Positions 50,808 to 62,467 of a DNA stretch of 64,000 nucleotides are shown here, one piece after another (position 1 is the first letter of the stretch; the number at the start of each line of letters is the position of its first letter). Made by a program: the position numbers and the translations under genes. This DNA is from Trichoplax adhaerens (taxonomy: Eukaryota; Placozoa; Uniplacotomia; Trichoplacea; Trichoplacidae): assembly GCF_000150275.1 (NCBI RefSeq), contig NW_002060946.1, positions 6,987,855 through 7,051,854 on the forward strand, read 5' to 3'. Under the pieces are notes generated by a model. The model ran no database searches. It saw only the letters and a list, made by a program, of their open reading frames with translations, and had not been told where the DNA came from.

Positions 50808-53231
50808 CTCCATGGCATGCGGATAAGAACTGCCAGAAGAACTGTTGGCTTCCGAACTGTGTATCGTAGTGGAAGTACGCAGACCGACTTTTCTTGTTAG
50901 GGCTAGTCTAACCTGTAAATATATTTCACAATCAGCTTTTCTTGTCCTTCTATGCCTTAAATTTACATGATAACATCACAGACATACAGTAAGTGTTATA
51001 AGAGATTGATATAATCGCTTTGTTGTACCTCAGAATTTAATATGCAGTGAAATATGAAGAACAGGAAACCCTAAGACATGAAAGTAAAACTTTGCTCAAC
51101 ATTCAGCTTTTAGCAGATTAATTATGTTTAAAGCAAGGAATGTTTTCTAATTTTACCTGTAGTCCATTGAAGATTACGAATAGATAACTGAGGACTACAG
51201 AATGATCGTCTACTGAAATGATTCCGAATAGCCATGTGATTCCAAGAATAGGCAGCAAAATAAACGTGGCTTTCGATGCAACTCTACGTACCGGTATCAG
51301 CGGTAATAAGGGTTAGTCTAGTTGATTGTGCGTTTGAACAATTCATGCATGCAAACTTAAAGCTTCTACTTATTAAAACTTAAGTTTAATGAATTCTATA
51401 CTTTTCACGAAAATTCTAAAATCTATAAGGAATTGTATTAAAAAGGGCTTATAGTAAATTAATTTTGCTAATAGTAATAATAAAATATGTTTTCATCCTC
51501 AGTAGAAAGATCTGAAATGTTTTTTCTAGAAATAAATTAATTATCATATATTGCAAGAAACACTAATAAAGTACCGTATACCGTATCAAAATCATTAGAC
51601 TTCGAGATCAAGTAGTACCTACCGAACACGTCGTAACTCATTTCTTCTTTTCTGAGTTAATTGAAATTTTGATTTGTTGTATGTTATACGCACCACGGAT
51701 ATCAAGACTATAATATTGATCTGCGAAAAACATAGCAAGTAAAGTTGACTTTTTAAGTCGTTTTCCGGTGAAAGTAGGCTATAGACTTTTAATTTATCTT
51801 TATGTAGAGTAGCTGTATGCAATCTGGATTTTACTATGCAGTATGCATATATAATACTTAATTAAAATGAAATAATACAAAAATTTCATAATGTAGAGGA
51901 TTAAAACTTACCGATATAACAAATAGGACAGGACCGACAAATGTCCAGATCAAACCATCATATACAGATAGCCAACAACTAGGTGAATATGTAACTGCCA
52001 AGTTAGAAACTGATTTATGCAAATTTACTTAATGATCCCTTAATCTTTTATATCATTTGATTATATTTAGCATATCGACTTACATTTTATTTTTTCCGTA
52101 ACTTGAAAATCTCATACCTGCAGCGGTAATTGTGATAACGGCTGGTGTACCTGAAGATCATTGTATAGGAAAATAGGATACATTTTAGGTAAAATGAACT
52201 ACTCCAACTTTACAGAGGCATACGAATATATTATCTATCGTTATAAGAATGCTTTCTCACCCCAGCCGAATATATAATACAGTTTTAGTTTGGAAGAAGT
52301 ATTAAAAACCGAAATAATTTGCAAATATAGATGAAAGCCTTCCATTAGCATCCATGAAAACATGGAGAGTAGGAAAAAGTGCAATACAATGGCTATAACT
52401 CTGCACAGTTCCTATAATTAGGTTAAGTTAGAAAGCACGAGTTCAAAATTTTATACAGATGAAAAGCCATTATTTAGGAAGCAATAGGTTATAGCTCATA
52501 AATAGATCTATAAATCACTTGAAAGAAAATGATATAAAAAATTGCTACTATTCTCGTATCTAATCTACGTCATCGTGTAAAAGAAATTCAATTGATAGCG
52601 CTTACTTGAGTATTTTTAACGGGCTCAAAGTCGGTAAAAATAATGCCAATTTGAGATATTAGCATGGCAAATGCTAAATTGATATGAATCTGGTAACAGT
52701 CAACTTTGATTCTACAAGATATGATAATGTCGAAAATTTTATATTTCTTACATGAAGCAAATATTTATGAATGCCGCTGAATTAATTGTGATAGAAACGA
52801 TATTCCAATAAATTACAGTCCTTCTACGCTTTTGAGTAAATATTTATGTACATCTTATTAAAATATAAGGCTTGATTAAAGTTTATTCTAATTAGAACAA
52901 TGGATACTACTGTAAATGTGTCACTAAATGAAATTGTAGATTAAGGTTGTGAAATTATATCCTATAATCTAGAAGTAGGATATTATCGGTCTATCCCAAA
53001 TTATGAGAAAGTGTTACGCTAAGGATGCAACATAAATCTTAGATATAAGGTTATTTACTCTCTGGTAGAGAAGAGAATTTTATTTCTAAGCAAATGTGAT
53101 TAAAAGTATAGATAGGGATTGCAATACCTTATGAGCAGGTAGATCAGAATGGATAAGAATAGACATATAACCGAAATACCACAGCAAGCGTGTGTTAGCC
53201 ATTGCAAGGCAAATAAATGTTTTTCTGTAAT
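50808..53231 (-). CDS. Seven-transmembrane exons and tail of GPCR B
   Basis: TM1 [22 protein letters not shown]2 [15 protein letters not shown]3 [20 protein letters not shown]4 [17 protein letters not shown]5 [22 protein letters not shown]6 [17 protein letters not shown]7 [14 protein letters not shown]. The tail [16 protein letters not shown] is followed by a Ser-rich run. The adhesion-family TM3 WMLMEG and TM6 GITWLFG motifs are strong. The tail is Ser-rich, unlike A's basic first tail exon. Confidence 0.95.
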
Positions 53232-56200
53232 CTGAAAAAAAAGAAATTGTCGTTAAATTTATATCACTTAATTATTTTATAATTTCACCATAGATTTAGA
53301 TCAGGGTTGATGGTTTGATTATAGGTATAATTACAATTATTCATGTTACTGCTGCATATTTAACTAACGTTAGCTGGAACAACGTTCATTAATATTGTAA
53401 AATGGGTTAAATGACTGCATTGACAGCGTGTGTGGGTTTTATTCCAAGTGATTACTTTGCACCCTTCACTAGACCACTGGCCAGATTCAATGTCTGAGGA
53501 TCTAAAAAATTGGTGGCAACATTTTCACTTAAAGCATAGTTAATGCTAGTTATTGTATTTTATTTTGTTTGCTTATTGTGCTTATAATTAGAGTGCCGCA
53601 GCAAGAAGTAAAGTTTTATCATTTTTAGATTGAGCTAAAAATAATTGCAATGAAATGATTATATTATAACGCAATATATTGAGAGTGAGAGTAATGACAA
53701 TATATTTTATGATTTATCAACTCTATATGGCTATAATACAATATCACTTTAAAGTAAACTAATGGTATGAGGATATCAAATAAAATTTTCCGTTGTAATA
53801 TTCTATTACTGAACTATACTCTATCTCTTTATCTAATGCAAACATTTATAGCCAGTGAATCGGTATTACTTTATTTCCTTCAGATATTAGAGCCAACTAA
53901 ATTAATTAAACATGATTTTCTAAAGTTGTAAGATTAAAATCAGACCTCTTTGATGCTGTGAAATTCCAGAAGACGCAACTTGGTCGATAGCTATCGTTAA
54001 AATCCGCCTAGAAAAATTTGAAATGATGCAGATTCTTTTAAAATTAAATTGCCTTCGGCAATAAGAGAAAATTGAATTAAATATGATTCACAATTAGCAT
54101 AAGTACTTTGTTATAGCTCATTCCTCACAATTTGCACTGATTAATATATCAATCAGATTAGATATACTTCACTTACATTATCGTGCGATATAATAAACAA
54201 AAATGGATTTGAGATGCTCAACTGTGGAGGAGGCTGCATTGTACAGCCTAAGATCGGCGAATTTATATAATTTTGACAATCCTTTTGTGTTGTTCTAGTT
54301 TGGTAACGAATAGTAAATATTTTATTGGATAAATTAACTGGTGTTTCATGGTTCAGAATTGATATTAAATAATATTTCAATATTAAAATTATGCTCAAAT
54401 TAGATATGTTTTACTTGTTAACTTCCGGCGAGAAAGCTTTGCTATTCATTAACAATTGCAGGGAATTGTATGTAGTAATTGTCATTACTACGTTATCGGC
54501 TGTAATAGTGAAATAAATGGAATTGGCCAAGTATAATTGGAACGGGTGAGAACTTGTATCAAAGTTAGCTTGCAGAAAAGGCTGTAAGTGAATTAAGTTA
54601 TTTCAATCTATACATATGCCTAAACCCTTACCACTTTCGTTGGCTAATGCGGAAGATGGCATCATTATCTCATAATTACTAGCAGTAGATGAATAGTTAC
54701 CGATATTGGATGTTCTGGTAAATCCAACTGATCGAAATTGGATTGGAGAATATTTTTGAATACTAATAGCTATTGCAAACCGATAAAATCACAAAACCTC
54801 ACGGTTAGAAATAGTAAGAAATTGTCGCATGCAATCAGTTTAATTAACAAATAAAGAAAATTCTACAAAAATTTGAGCTAAGTTTGATCAATATCTTTAT
54901 AAGCTTGAAATTTCTGTGCGGATAAATAAATAATTATTCAAATGAAAAGCTATCACTATCTGTACAATTACTTACATAAATCCGGAGATTCATATTCAAA
55001 AGAGCCATTTACAGGCAAAACTTTACCAACGTTCTCAGAAATGACGTCGGTTAATTTCAAAACACTAGACGCCATTGCAGATTGCTAATAATTTTTAATA
55101 TATTTATCAATTGAAGGCAATATAACAGGGGTTACTTTAATATTACTGAATGCTAGCATATATGGAAAGATGTATGGCATGCTAGTTCAATAACCTTGGA
55201 AGCTTCTTTCCAGGCATTCTGATGATTTACTGATACTACAGAGCTAACAGAATGGAGCATTGCCTTCATGAAGTAAAATTGAAAATTATCTTAGTATCGA
55301 AGTTTTCAATTGTTTAATAGTCCTGCTTATCTGCCATAAATCAAAAAGTAAAATGGAGTTCAAGAGAAGACCATGAACAACCTTAAAATACGCAGGCCTG
55401 CTATCGGATGGTATAGAGGCAATATATGTTTCTTGGCTCAATTTCGTTAAAACAAAGCTTGTTAGTATAATATCTCCCGACTTTTTTGTTGCATTATGGT
55501 CCAGAGCTTCTTGTAATCGATGAAGCATAAGGGTTGCTGTACCGCCTGTGGTCTGTGCTTCCTTGTTTAGCAGCTAAAAATACGGTTTCATTAAGGAGTC
55601 CAATTTACTATGAGCAGCTTTACAGCTTGTTTAAATAATACAGCAATAGATATCAATATAAAACTGAACCTCATTATAAATAAATTGGAAAGACGTGGAC
55701 AAATTTCCTTGATCGAGGTTTAGTGTCGCTGAATAGTTAGCTGTGGTATTTACTTGCCATAAAGGATTTGAAGTAGGGCTGAAATGTGTCGTTAAAGTAC
55801 TACCTAATAAAGATGCTGATTATAGTAAAAATTTTCTAGATTTTAGATATCGAGAATAAAATATCAATTCGAACTTGTAGTCAAATGTAAAATAGGAAAT
55901 CGCTAAAGTTATGGTATTTTATTCTTATTTTATTCTTATAACTACACAAGTATGGTACTACAGACTAATTATTAAATTTCAAAACCTTTAATTCCAAGAT
56001 CTACATTACTTAGGAACATAGGTGCTGTAGTTGAATTAAGATTATGGAACTGAATTTATTCTTACAACTTGATTGCTCCAAATCTGTAGTTACACTTGGT
56101 GTAGTTGTTGAGCTTGAACTAGACCTAGAAGCATCATGAGAATCGGTCAATTTTTCAGTAGCCGTTGGGTCGATATAAATCCCATGTAGGATATTAGAAG

Positions 56201-59200
56201 GAATTAAAGTTGATGAAGTCGATTGTAATGAAACTGTTACATAGGCTTGTGCACTTTCATGTTCTTTTTGTGACACGCCGTTTAATTCTGACATGGTCAG
56301 TGCCGATTTAGTTGTGTAGAGCGAGTAGTATTCTGAATCTTGAAGATTTGCTGTGAAAGTATCCTCAGTCTTTGTTCCTAAGTATGAGCTGGACCAGCTA
56401 GGATATAGAAAACCTTCTTCTTGATCCTGGCTAGACTCACTACTTCTTTGATGAGTTACTGAAACTGCAATTGACATTGCCGAGGTAGTTGAAAGATCAT
56501 CATGATCTGTATACTCACTATAATATGTAGGTTTTAAAGGAGATGAAAACTGATGTGTTATAGGTGTTTTTTCATTTGATTGGCCAGAATGAATTTCTTC
56601 GGAAATGGAGGGTGGGTGACTTAAACTGGACGTCGAAATATTTTTTTGAATCGGATCTCGTAAATCCAGTGTTATAAGTGCAGGTGCGAATATATTGTCA
56701 TCATCGGCAATTAGAGTAGAATTTTGAAGTAAATCTTTTGTGGTAGAAGCTAAGATATCCTGGTCGAAGTTTTCAGTGATCGAAGGATAAGTCACTGTAG
56801 AGGATGTTGAATGATGATATGAATATGGTTTGGCAAAACTACCATCAATAATTTCGACAGAAGTAGACGCTATAATCGATGAAGAAGTAATAGAAGCCGA
56901 TATAAGATCATTATTGGTTGTTAAAGTATTCAAAGCAAAGCTTAAACTATTATTGGCAAGATTACTAGTCGTAGTCGTAGTCGTAGTCAATGCAGTACTA
57001 TTCGTGGCATAAGTAATAGCGATTGCAATAGTATTGGTAGTAGTGGCAAATGCAGTCAGGGCGGTAGTTTTATTAGCGCATATGGTTGTTCCGATAGTTG
57101 TTATTATAATAGTGGTAGTGTTTGCAGCTACAGCGATAGTTGTATCTGTAGTTATTGGCAAAGCTATCGGACTCGTTGTCGCTGTAGAAATAGTTTTCGT
57201 ATTGGTAGTGATGGTATAAGTCATGATAGCTATATTACCTGTTCGTTGCGAATATAATTCATGATATGTCGTCGATGTACCAATATAATAGTTAGATGAT
57301 TCGCTTGGCAGATCAGATTTTGGAGTTGCATGATGAACCGTTAGGGCAATGCTCGAGCCTGTATTTACATAGTCAGTTGCTACAGACATCCACTGGGAGA
57401 TATTGACAGATATTCTATGAAGGGGCTCGGTAGCAGAAGTATCTATAGCATGCGATGGCAACATTTGGCTTGCACTGCTAGTTGTACCATTAATAGACGA
57501 TGTAGATTGAGAAGCAGCTAAACTTGAAGCTATAGATGTAAATAAAGACAAAATATAATTCAGTTCATATTCTGTGCAAATCTCAGTGACGGTATCTGAT
57601 AGCATTTGCATACAGAAGGTATTTCGTAATAAACAATTCCTGGATTGCTGAACAAGCTTGATAAAATCAGGAATAACATAATGATGGGAAAGGTATTAAT
57701 ACTTATTGCAATATAAATTGAAATAAACACGTAACATAAATCGAAATTTAGTTTATTGGTAAATAAAACTATCGTTTGTAAATCATAATTATTAGTTTTT
57801 CGCGTACTTAAATGATAGCTATCTATTTAAATGGAAACCATCTGTGCGAGATATATAACAAGGATACAATGTTATGGAAGTATCACGAATTTTACGAATA
57901 ATCTACACATCGTACAGGTATATGAAAATTAATATTTCTAAATTGAAATTATTATTTGCTCATGTGCTTAGATGGAAGCCATCTAGGCGAGCTATACAAC
58001 AAGGACGAAAGATTACGAAAGGATCATGAATTATACGAGTATATGTACTTCTGCAGCGTCAAATTTGTTTGTATTACTGCGGTATTTTCGTCTATTACGT
58101 AATAAAATTATCATAAAGGATTTAATAAACAGTAGATGAGAGCAGTTTGATCATTACAATGTTATATTCAAAACCACATCCCAAACTTGGATGAACTTAT
58201 AAATGGATTTAGATGCATATTAAGATCAGTTTGGGCTTACCATGCGAAGTTGTGACCACAGTAGGTTGGATAACTGAGGACGAGGAAGCTAGGAAATCAC
58301 ATAAAACTCAGTCACTAAACTGAAGCTATCAGCAGCAGACTGTTATCATTATGAGCTGCCTTTTTTAGTTAACGATCTTTTCAAAATTAAAAAATATTCC
58401 CTAGTTTTCATTAGATGTTTGCCTTAGCGATCAAAGATAATTTATACTTACTGAGTGTGAGCGATAAACTTAAATGCGAAGTAGAAAGTATTTGAATGGC
58501 ATCTACGTAAAAAATCATTCAATATAAATATATTATGATATGCAATCAAAAGAATTTTAATTATTGGCAAAAGAGGATAGAAATGGCAACCACGGTACCG
58601 AGATGAAGTACTGACAGATATGATTGCCCTCAATATCATATGGTGCTCTCTATTCGTTATAAAGGTGTATTGTAAGTCAATTTGATTCTAATTTTTCTGC
58701 TTTAATTTGTTTAGCAATCTAATTTATAATATAGATAATTTAATATTGACTATAAAAGCACTAAATTGACTGATTTATGAAAGCTATATCAATTTTGCTG
58801 TATTTAGATAAATATCTTGAATTTCACTGCCGTGTAATCTTATGAGTATACAGTTCTAGTCTGTATGATATTCATCACCTCTCTGGCAAAATGCATATGC
58901 ACTGCCGTTACACTGTCGAGTATACCAAAACCATGAGGCACTACCATGTTTAATGTAGACACAATCATTGTCACCATCACTAGGTTCTAGAGTTCCCCAA
59001 TTTGTAAAATGGACTGCAGTTCGATTATTTTGAATCCATACGAAGCCTTCAGAGCTGTTTCTATTAAATACATCTCGTAGACCGATCCAATATTCACGAT
59101 AAATATTTAAATTTTGCGTAGCATAAACCATTTTATGCAGCGTATCAAGTTCAGTTAAGTTTCCTCCTCCGTTCTGGTAGCATTCAAACATGGCCGAGGA

Positions 59201-59286
59201 AAATTTTGCTTGGCCGCTTTCAATAGGCCCATAGCATAAATTATCATAGGATATGTAGTTTAACGGACAGAAGCTCACGATGTGAC
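50808..59286 (-). CDS. Adhesion GPCR B: CTLD - mucin stalk - GAIN - GPS - 7TM
   Basis: Minus-strand paralogue of GPCR A. Exons 5' to 3': CTLD 59286-58879; mucin 57529-56066; W-containing exon 55803-55670; GAIN 55573-55382, 55263-55195, 55084-54976, 54769-54632, 54499-54415, 54294-54177; GPS 54007-53946 and 53501-53369; TM1 53231-53128; TM2 52711-52606; TM3 52411-52261; TM4 52150-52084; TM5 51978-51912; 51720-51623; TM6 51283-51157; TM7 51070-51029; tail 50912-50808. All joins listed keep phase and GT..AG. The role by family is a self-cleaving adhesion receptor with a lectin head. The signal-peptide exon and the stop are unresolved. Confidence 0.9.
53369..54007 (-). CDS. GPS exons of GPCR B
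   Basis: Exons 54007-53946 and 53501-53369 encode RPSCVFWNF, then [10 protein letters not shown] and [13 protein letters not shown]. The four cysteines and the HL|T site are intact. The predicted tethered agonist starts THFTILMNV. Phases (0-2-0) equal those of A. Confidence 0.94.
54177..55803 (-). CDS. GAIN domain exons of GPCR B
   Basis: Seven exons from 55803 to 54177 keep phases 1-0-0-0-1-1-2-0. Helical part: [52 protein letters not shown]. Beta part: [30 protein letters not shown], then [18 protein letters not shown]. The first exon (55803-55670) has a [11 protein letters not shown] motif matched in A by the candidate exon 14183-14071 (TWNDITDYSIKLN). Confidence 0.8.
56066..57529 (-). 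CDS. Ser/Thr-rich mucin-like stalk exon of GPCR B
   Basis: A 1464-nt exon (488 codons), phase 1/1, starting after TTTACATCTATAG and ending T|GTAAGA. The first third is very rich in Thr, Ala, Ile and Ser ([12 protein letters not shown]-like runs); the rest is Ser/Thr/Glu/His mixed. It is shorter than and not alignable by eye with A's stalk. The long Val-rich frames on the plus strand here are its shadow. Confidence 0.88.
57530..58878 (-). other. Intron between CTLD and mucin exons of GPCR B
   Basis: Gene A has a 48-nt stalk exon (17715-17762) in the equivalent position; no counterpart was found here. The sequence CTATCTATTTAAATGGAAACCATCTGTGCGAG (57820-57850) has a second copy near 57965-57990 (GCTTAGATGGAAGCCATCTAGGCGAG), each followed by AACAAGGA, a local duplication. 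Confidence 0.4.
58879..59286 (-). CDS. C-type lectin domain exon of GPCR B
   Basis: A 408-nt exon, phase 1/1. It has [14 protein letters not shown], the helix [49 protein letters not shown] and a final [15 protein letters not shown]. The EPS tripeptide sits where mannose-type EPN would be, and Asp/Asn residues follow, but the WND motif is replaced by WFWY. Partial calcium-site chemistry remains, so a ligand may still be bound; specificity cannot be read. Confidence 0.9.
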
Positions 59287-60224
59287 CTTTAAAATCCAAA
59301 TGTACGCGTATATCAGAGATTAGTTATCAGACCTACTGATTAAAAATACCCTAACGAATTCAAAAGTACATTCGTCTGAATAAGGTGCACTTGACCGTAT
59401 TACATCAATGACGATCTCCATAAGCAAAATGTACCGGTAAAATGAATCTATCAGCCGATTATTTTATTCGAAGTAGTTATTAATCATCAAAGAAACAAAT
59501 TCAAATTAAGTATAGTCTTACTTGCGGTGACATGGTAGTGGAGCAGCCGATAGATGAAAAAGACCTAGATGAAATTTCAAGCAATAACATTCTGTTATTA
59601 GGACTGATCTTAATTTTTCATAAGCTTACAGAAGCTAATTTTGGCAAGCAAGCAGCCAGTATATAAAGAAAAAACCGAAAAGCAATTCATATTTTACATG
59701 TGCAATGACTGAATTTCTTAAGCAATCGCTTTATTTTCGAATTTGTTTATTTTTTATCGCGCTTATCACCAAAGATTTAATAAAAAGGTTAAAAGATACC
59801 GTACTGTACTTTTCCATGCACTCGGTAAAAATAAGGTAATTATGAATTTCTAAACTCCTTCTGCTAATATTTGATATTCACACTTTAATCCAAGATTTTA
59901 ACTCTTGTATTACGATAATACTTCGACTCGCTACAGTGTAGAAACTTTGACCGTCCGGTATCGATATTTTAGGCCATAGAATAATCTGATGCAGGGTTAT
60001 GAGGAATATTATAACATTTCCAAATGCTATCTTAAATATTCTTACTTAGAAAGTACTGATAGAATTAGTAGTCCTAACGTAAAAAATATTCTGTGAGACA
60101 CCTTCCCAATTGAATTAAATTACGTAATTAACAATTCCTCTAAGCGAAGGTCCGCAAAATTAGATCCTATCCAAGGTTTAACGTGAGAAGCTTCATAATG
60201 ATCTTTCTACTATTTAAGTTCGTT

Positions 60225-60303
60225 TCTATCAAATGGTAATACTATCTGTTAAATGAGCGCATTATCGTAAACCGTAAGCAAAGCGAAGGGAGTTTGCACT
60301 AGT
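60225..60303 (+). repeat. 79-bp dispersed repeat, copy 2
   Basis: Same sequence as 5022-5100 with a handful of substitutions (for example GAGCGC for GAGCAC, and AAGCAAAGCGAAGGG for CAGCAAAGCGACGGG). Similarity stops after CACTAGT. Confidence 0.7.
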
Positions 60304-62221
60304 GCTACTTGAAAGCTAGTCGCTACTTGAATGTCTAGAATTTAGAAACAACGACAATAATTTTGACCAAACAATTGCCCTGCTTCAAAAATCTATGAGG
60401 ACGTTCAAACTTTTAATTAAAATCACCTATCTATACGATACTTGTATCTGATTTTAAAGCATAAGCATATTTCTACTTGTCGAATCAATGGAGAATGGCT
60501 TCCGTGTTTGATTCCTAGACTGTTAGCAATCTATTTGAATAAATTTAAAAATGTTACACTACCTAGCGACAAATTACAGTGTGACCAGTACCAATAAAGC
60601 CAAAAGTAAAATAAGAAACACTAAAGAATTGACTTTACGAGTACATGTAACCATTAAGTAGACATATATCGCCTTTCTTAAAAATTAACAAGTTCTTTGT
60701 TGGCTAAAATGCGACGTAGCATACCCATATATAACCTACTCTCTAATTTATTTTTTTACATTGCAAATTAAAGATCTTTCTACATAAAACAAACTATTTG
60801 AACATTGGCGTTTGATCCTGTTTTGAATCAATTTTTACCCTTAAAATGTTTCTAATGCATCAAATATTCAGCATCAAGACTTCATTTTAGCTTTCATGCT
60901 GTAAAATATATACTTTCGAATCAGTTTTAATTTTAAACATTAACAGAACAAATTTTTTAATTTATTTAATGTAAGAATTAGCAGTATCTTATATCAATTT
61001 TTTTATATGTAAGAACTAAATTATATTTATACGCGTAATTGAGGCAGAGTTAAATTATATTATATAAATATTATTACCTTTGATCAATTTATTGGAATAA
61101 AATGTTTATAAGTCGAATTCATAATCTTACTTTCAAATACTAACTACAATGTCCAGACGAATTTTATTTGAAAAATTTCAACTTAAGCAGAACAATGTTA
61201 TTTATTTTACTACAAAAATACTGACTTACCCATATAAACGGTATAAACATCATGGATAGCGGTATTAAGAGTGAAGATTAGGTTAATTTTATTGAATGCT
61301 TGTATACAATTCCTTGATGTAATCGTTGCTTATTATAATATATCATAGTTTAAACTGGTTTTAAAGTTCTAGTAAGAACAGTGTCTGTACGAATACCTGA
61401 TTTTTTACATACGATAAAATTAAGATAGAAATGTCAGGTATCACAACGTAGGTAGCAATTAGACGATTGATGCAAGTAGCTATTACGAAAACTCAGCCAA
61501 ACAACTCGGTTTTAGCTCAACAGATTGATGAGTATATTTTAAGAAGTATATTAAGGGTACACCAGTATCAGCATACCAGATTTAGCTAATTTATCGGAGC
61601 GAAAGCTAAAATTACTTTCCTTGTAGTTTAGGTTCATAATAATTGAAAGAGTTCAAATTGCCATCGTTCTGTAGGTATTATATATTCAATATTTGATGTC
61701 GGTCTAGCTGTGCTATAACAAATATCAGAAATACTTATTGCATGCATGTGGAAAATAGAAAGTACGAATCATCAGAATAAAAGATTTCAAAAGTTTATTT
61801 ATCAAGATTTTAAGGAATATTGTTTTAAATATAGATGAGTAAATAATATAGATAAAAGATTACGTTAAAAATAAAATATTCAGTTTTAAGAAGGAATTTA
61901 ATATCAACTTTTAAATTCATAGACTAAGCAAGCATTAATAATTTATACATATCTTTGTAGTGTTTTATGGCACAATCTTTTCAGTATTACGATTTTTGTT
62001 TTCACATAGGATATTAGATTTTATTTTTAAAATACAAACTAATCTAATATTCAAAGTCTAAGTTAATTTCTTACGAGTTACTAAAGTATTTTAATCATTT
62101 AAAATAATAGATGCAGTAAATAGTTTAAATGTGCAATAATACTATATAGGTTTAGTGAAAATGGTTGCTGATTAAGTTAGAATTATAAAACTACTCTTTC
62201 GGATGGGGGTATATGAATCAT

Positions 62222-62467
62222 TTAGGCACATAATTTGTAAAAGATTAAAGGTTGATTCGTACTATTATCATTAGCTTTGTATTTGTCACAATTTATGCTT
62301 AGTGGTAAGGAAACGTAACTTAAAAGCCTTTGAGTAATTACTGAATTTGAAGCTCCTTTACCAAACATTAAAAACACACGGCAAGGTAACGTAAAGATAG
62401 AACTTTTATTAGGATAGGCACTTCTATAACTTTTCACATATTCACTGCTAAACTCAAAATGTTCCAT
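62222..62467 (-). CDS. Small ORF of unknown nature
   Basis: An 81-codon frame from ATG to TAG with balanced composition (SSIFTLPCRVFLMFGKG) and no low-complexity bias, but no recognised domain and no clear neighbour exon. It could be one exon of a gene crossing the N at 62564, or chance. Confidence 0.25.
   Translation of the reverse strand: MEHFEFSSEYVKSYRSAYPNKSSIFTLPCRVFLMFGKGASNSVITQRLLSYVSLPLSINCDKYKANDNSTNQPLIFYKLCA

Noticed and set aside
54153-54499. Apparent in-frame TAA (about 54411) inside the GAIN domain of GPCR B, suggesting a pseudogene
   Set aside because: A phase-2 donor (AA|GTAAAA, 54414) and a phase-2 acceptor (ACTAG, 54295-54296) remove it; paralogue A has an intron at the same position and phase.
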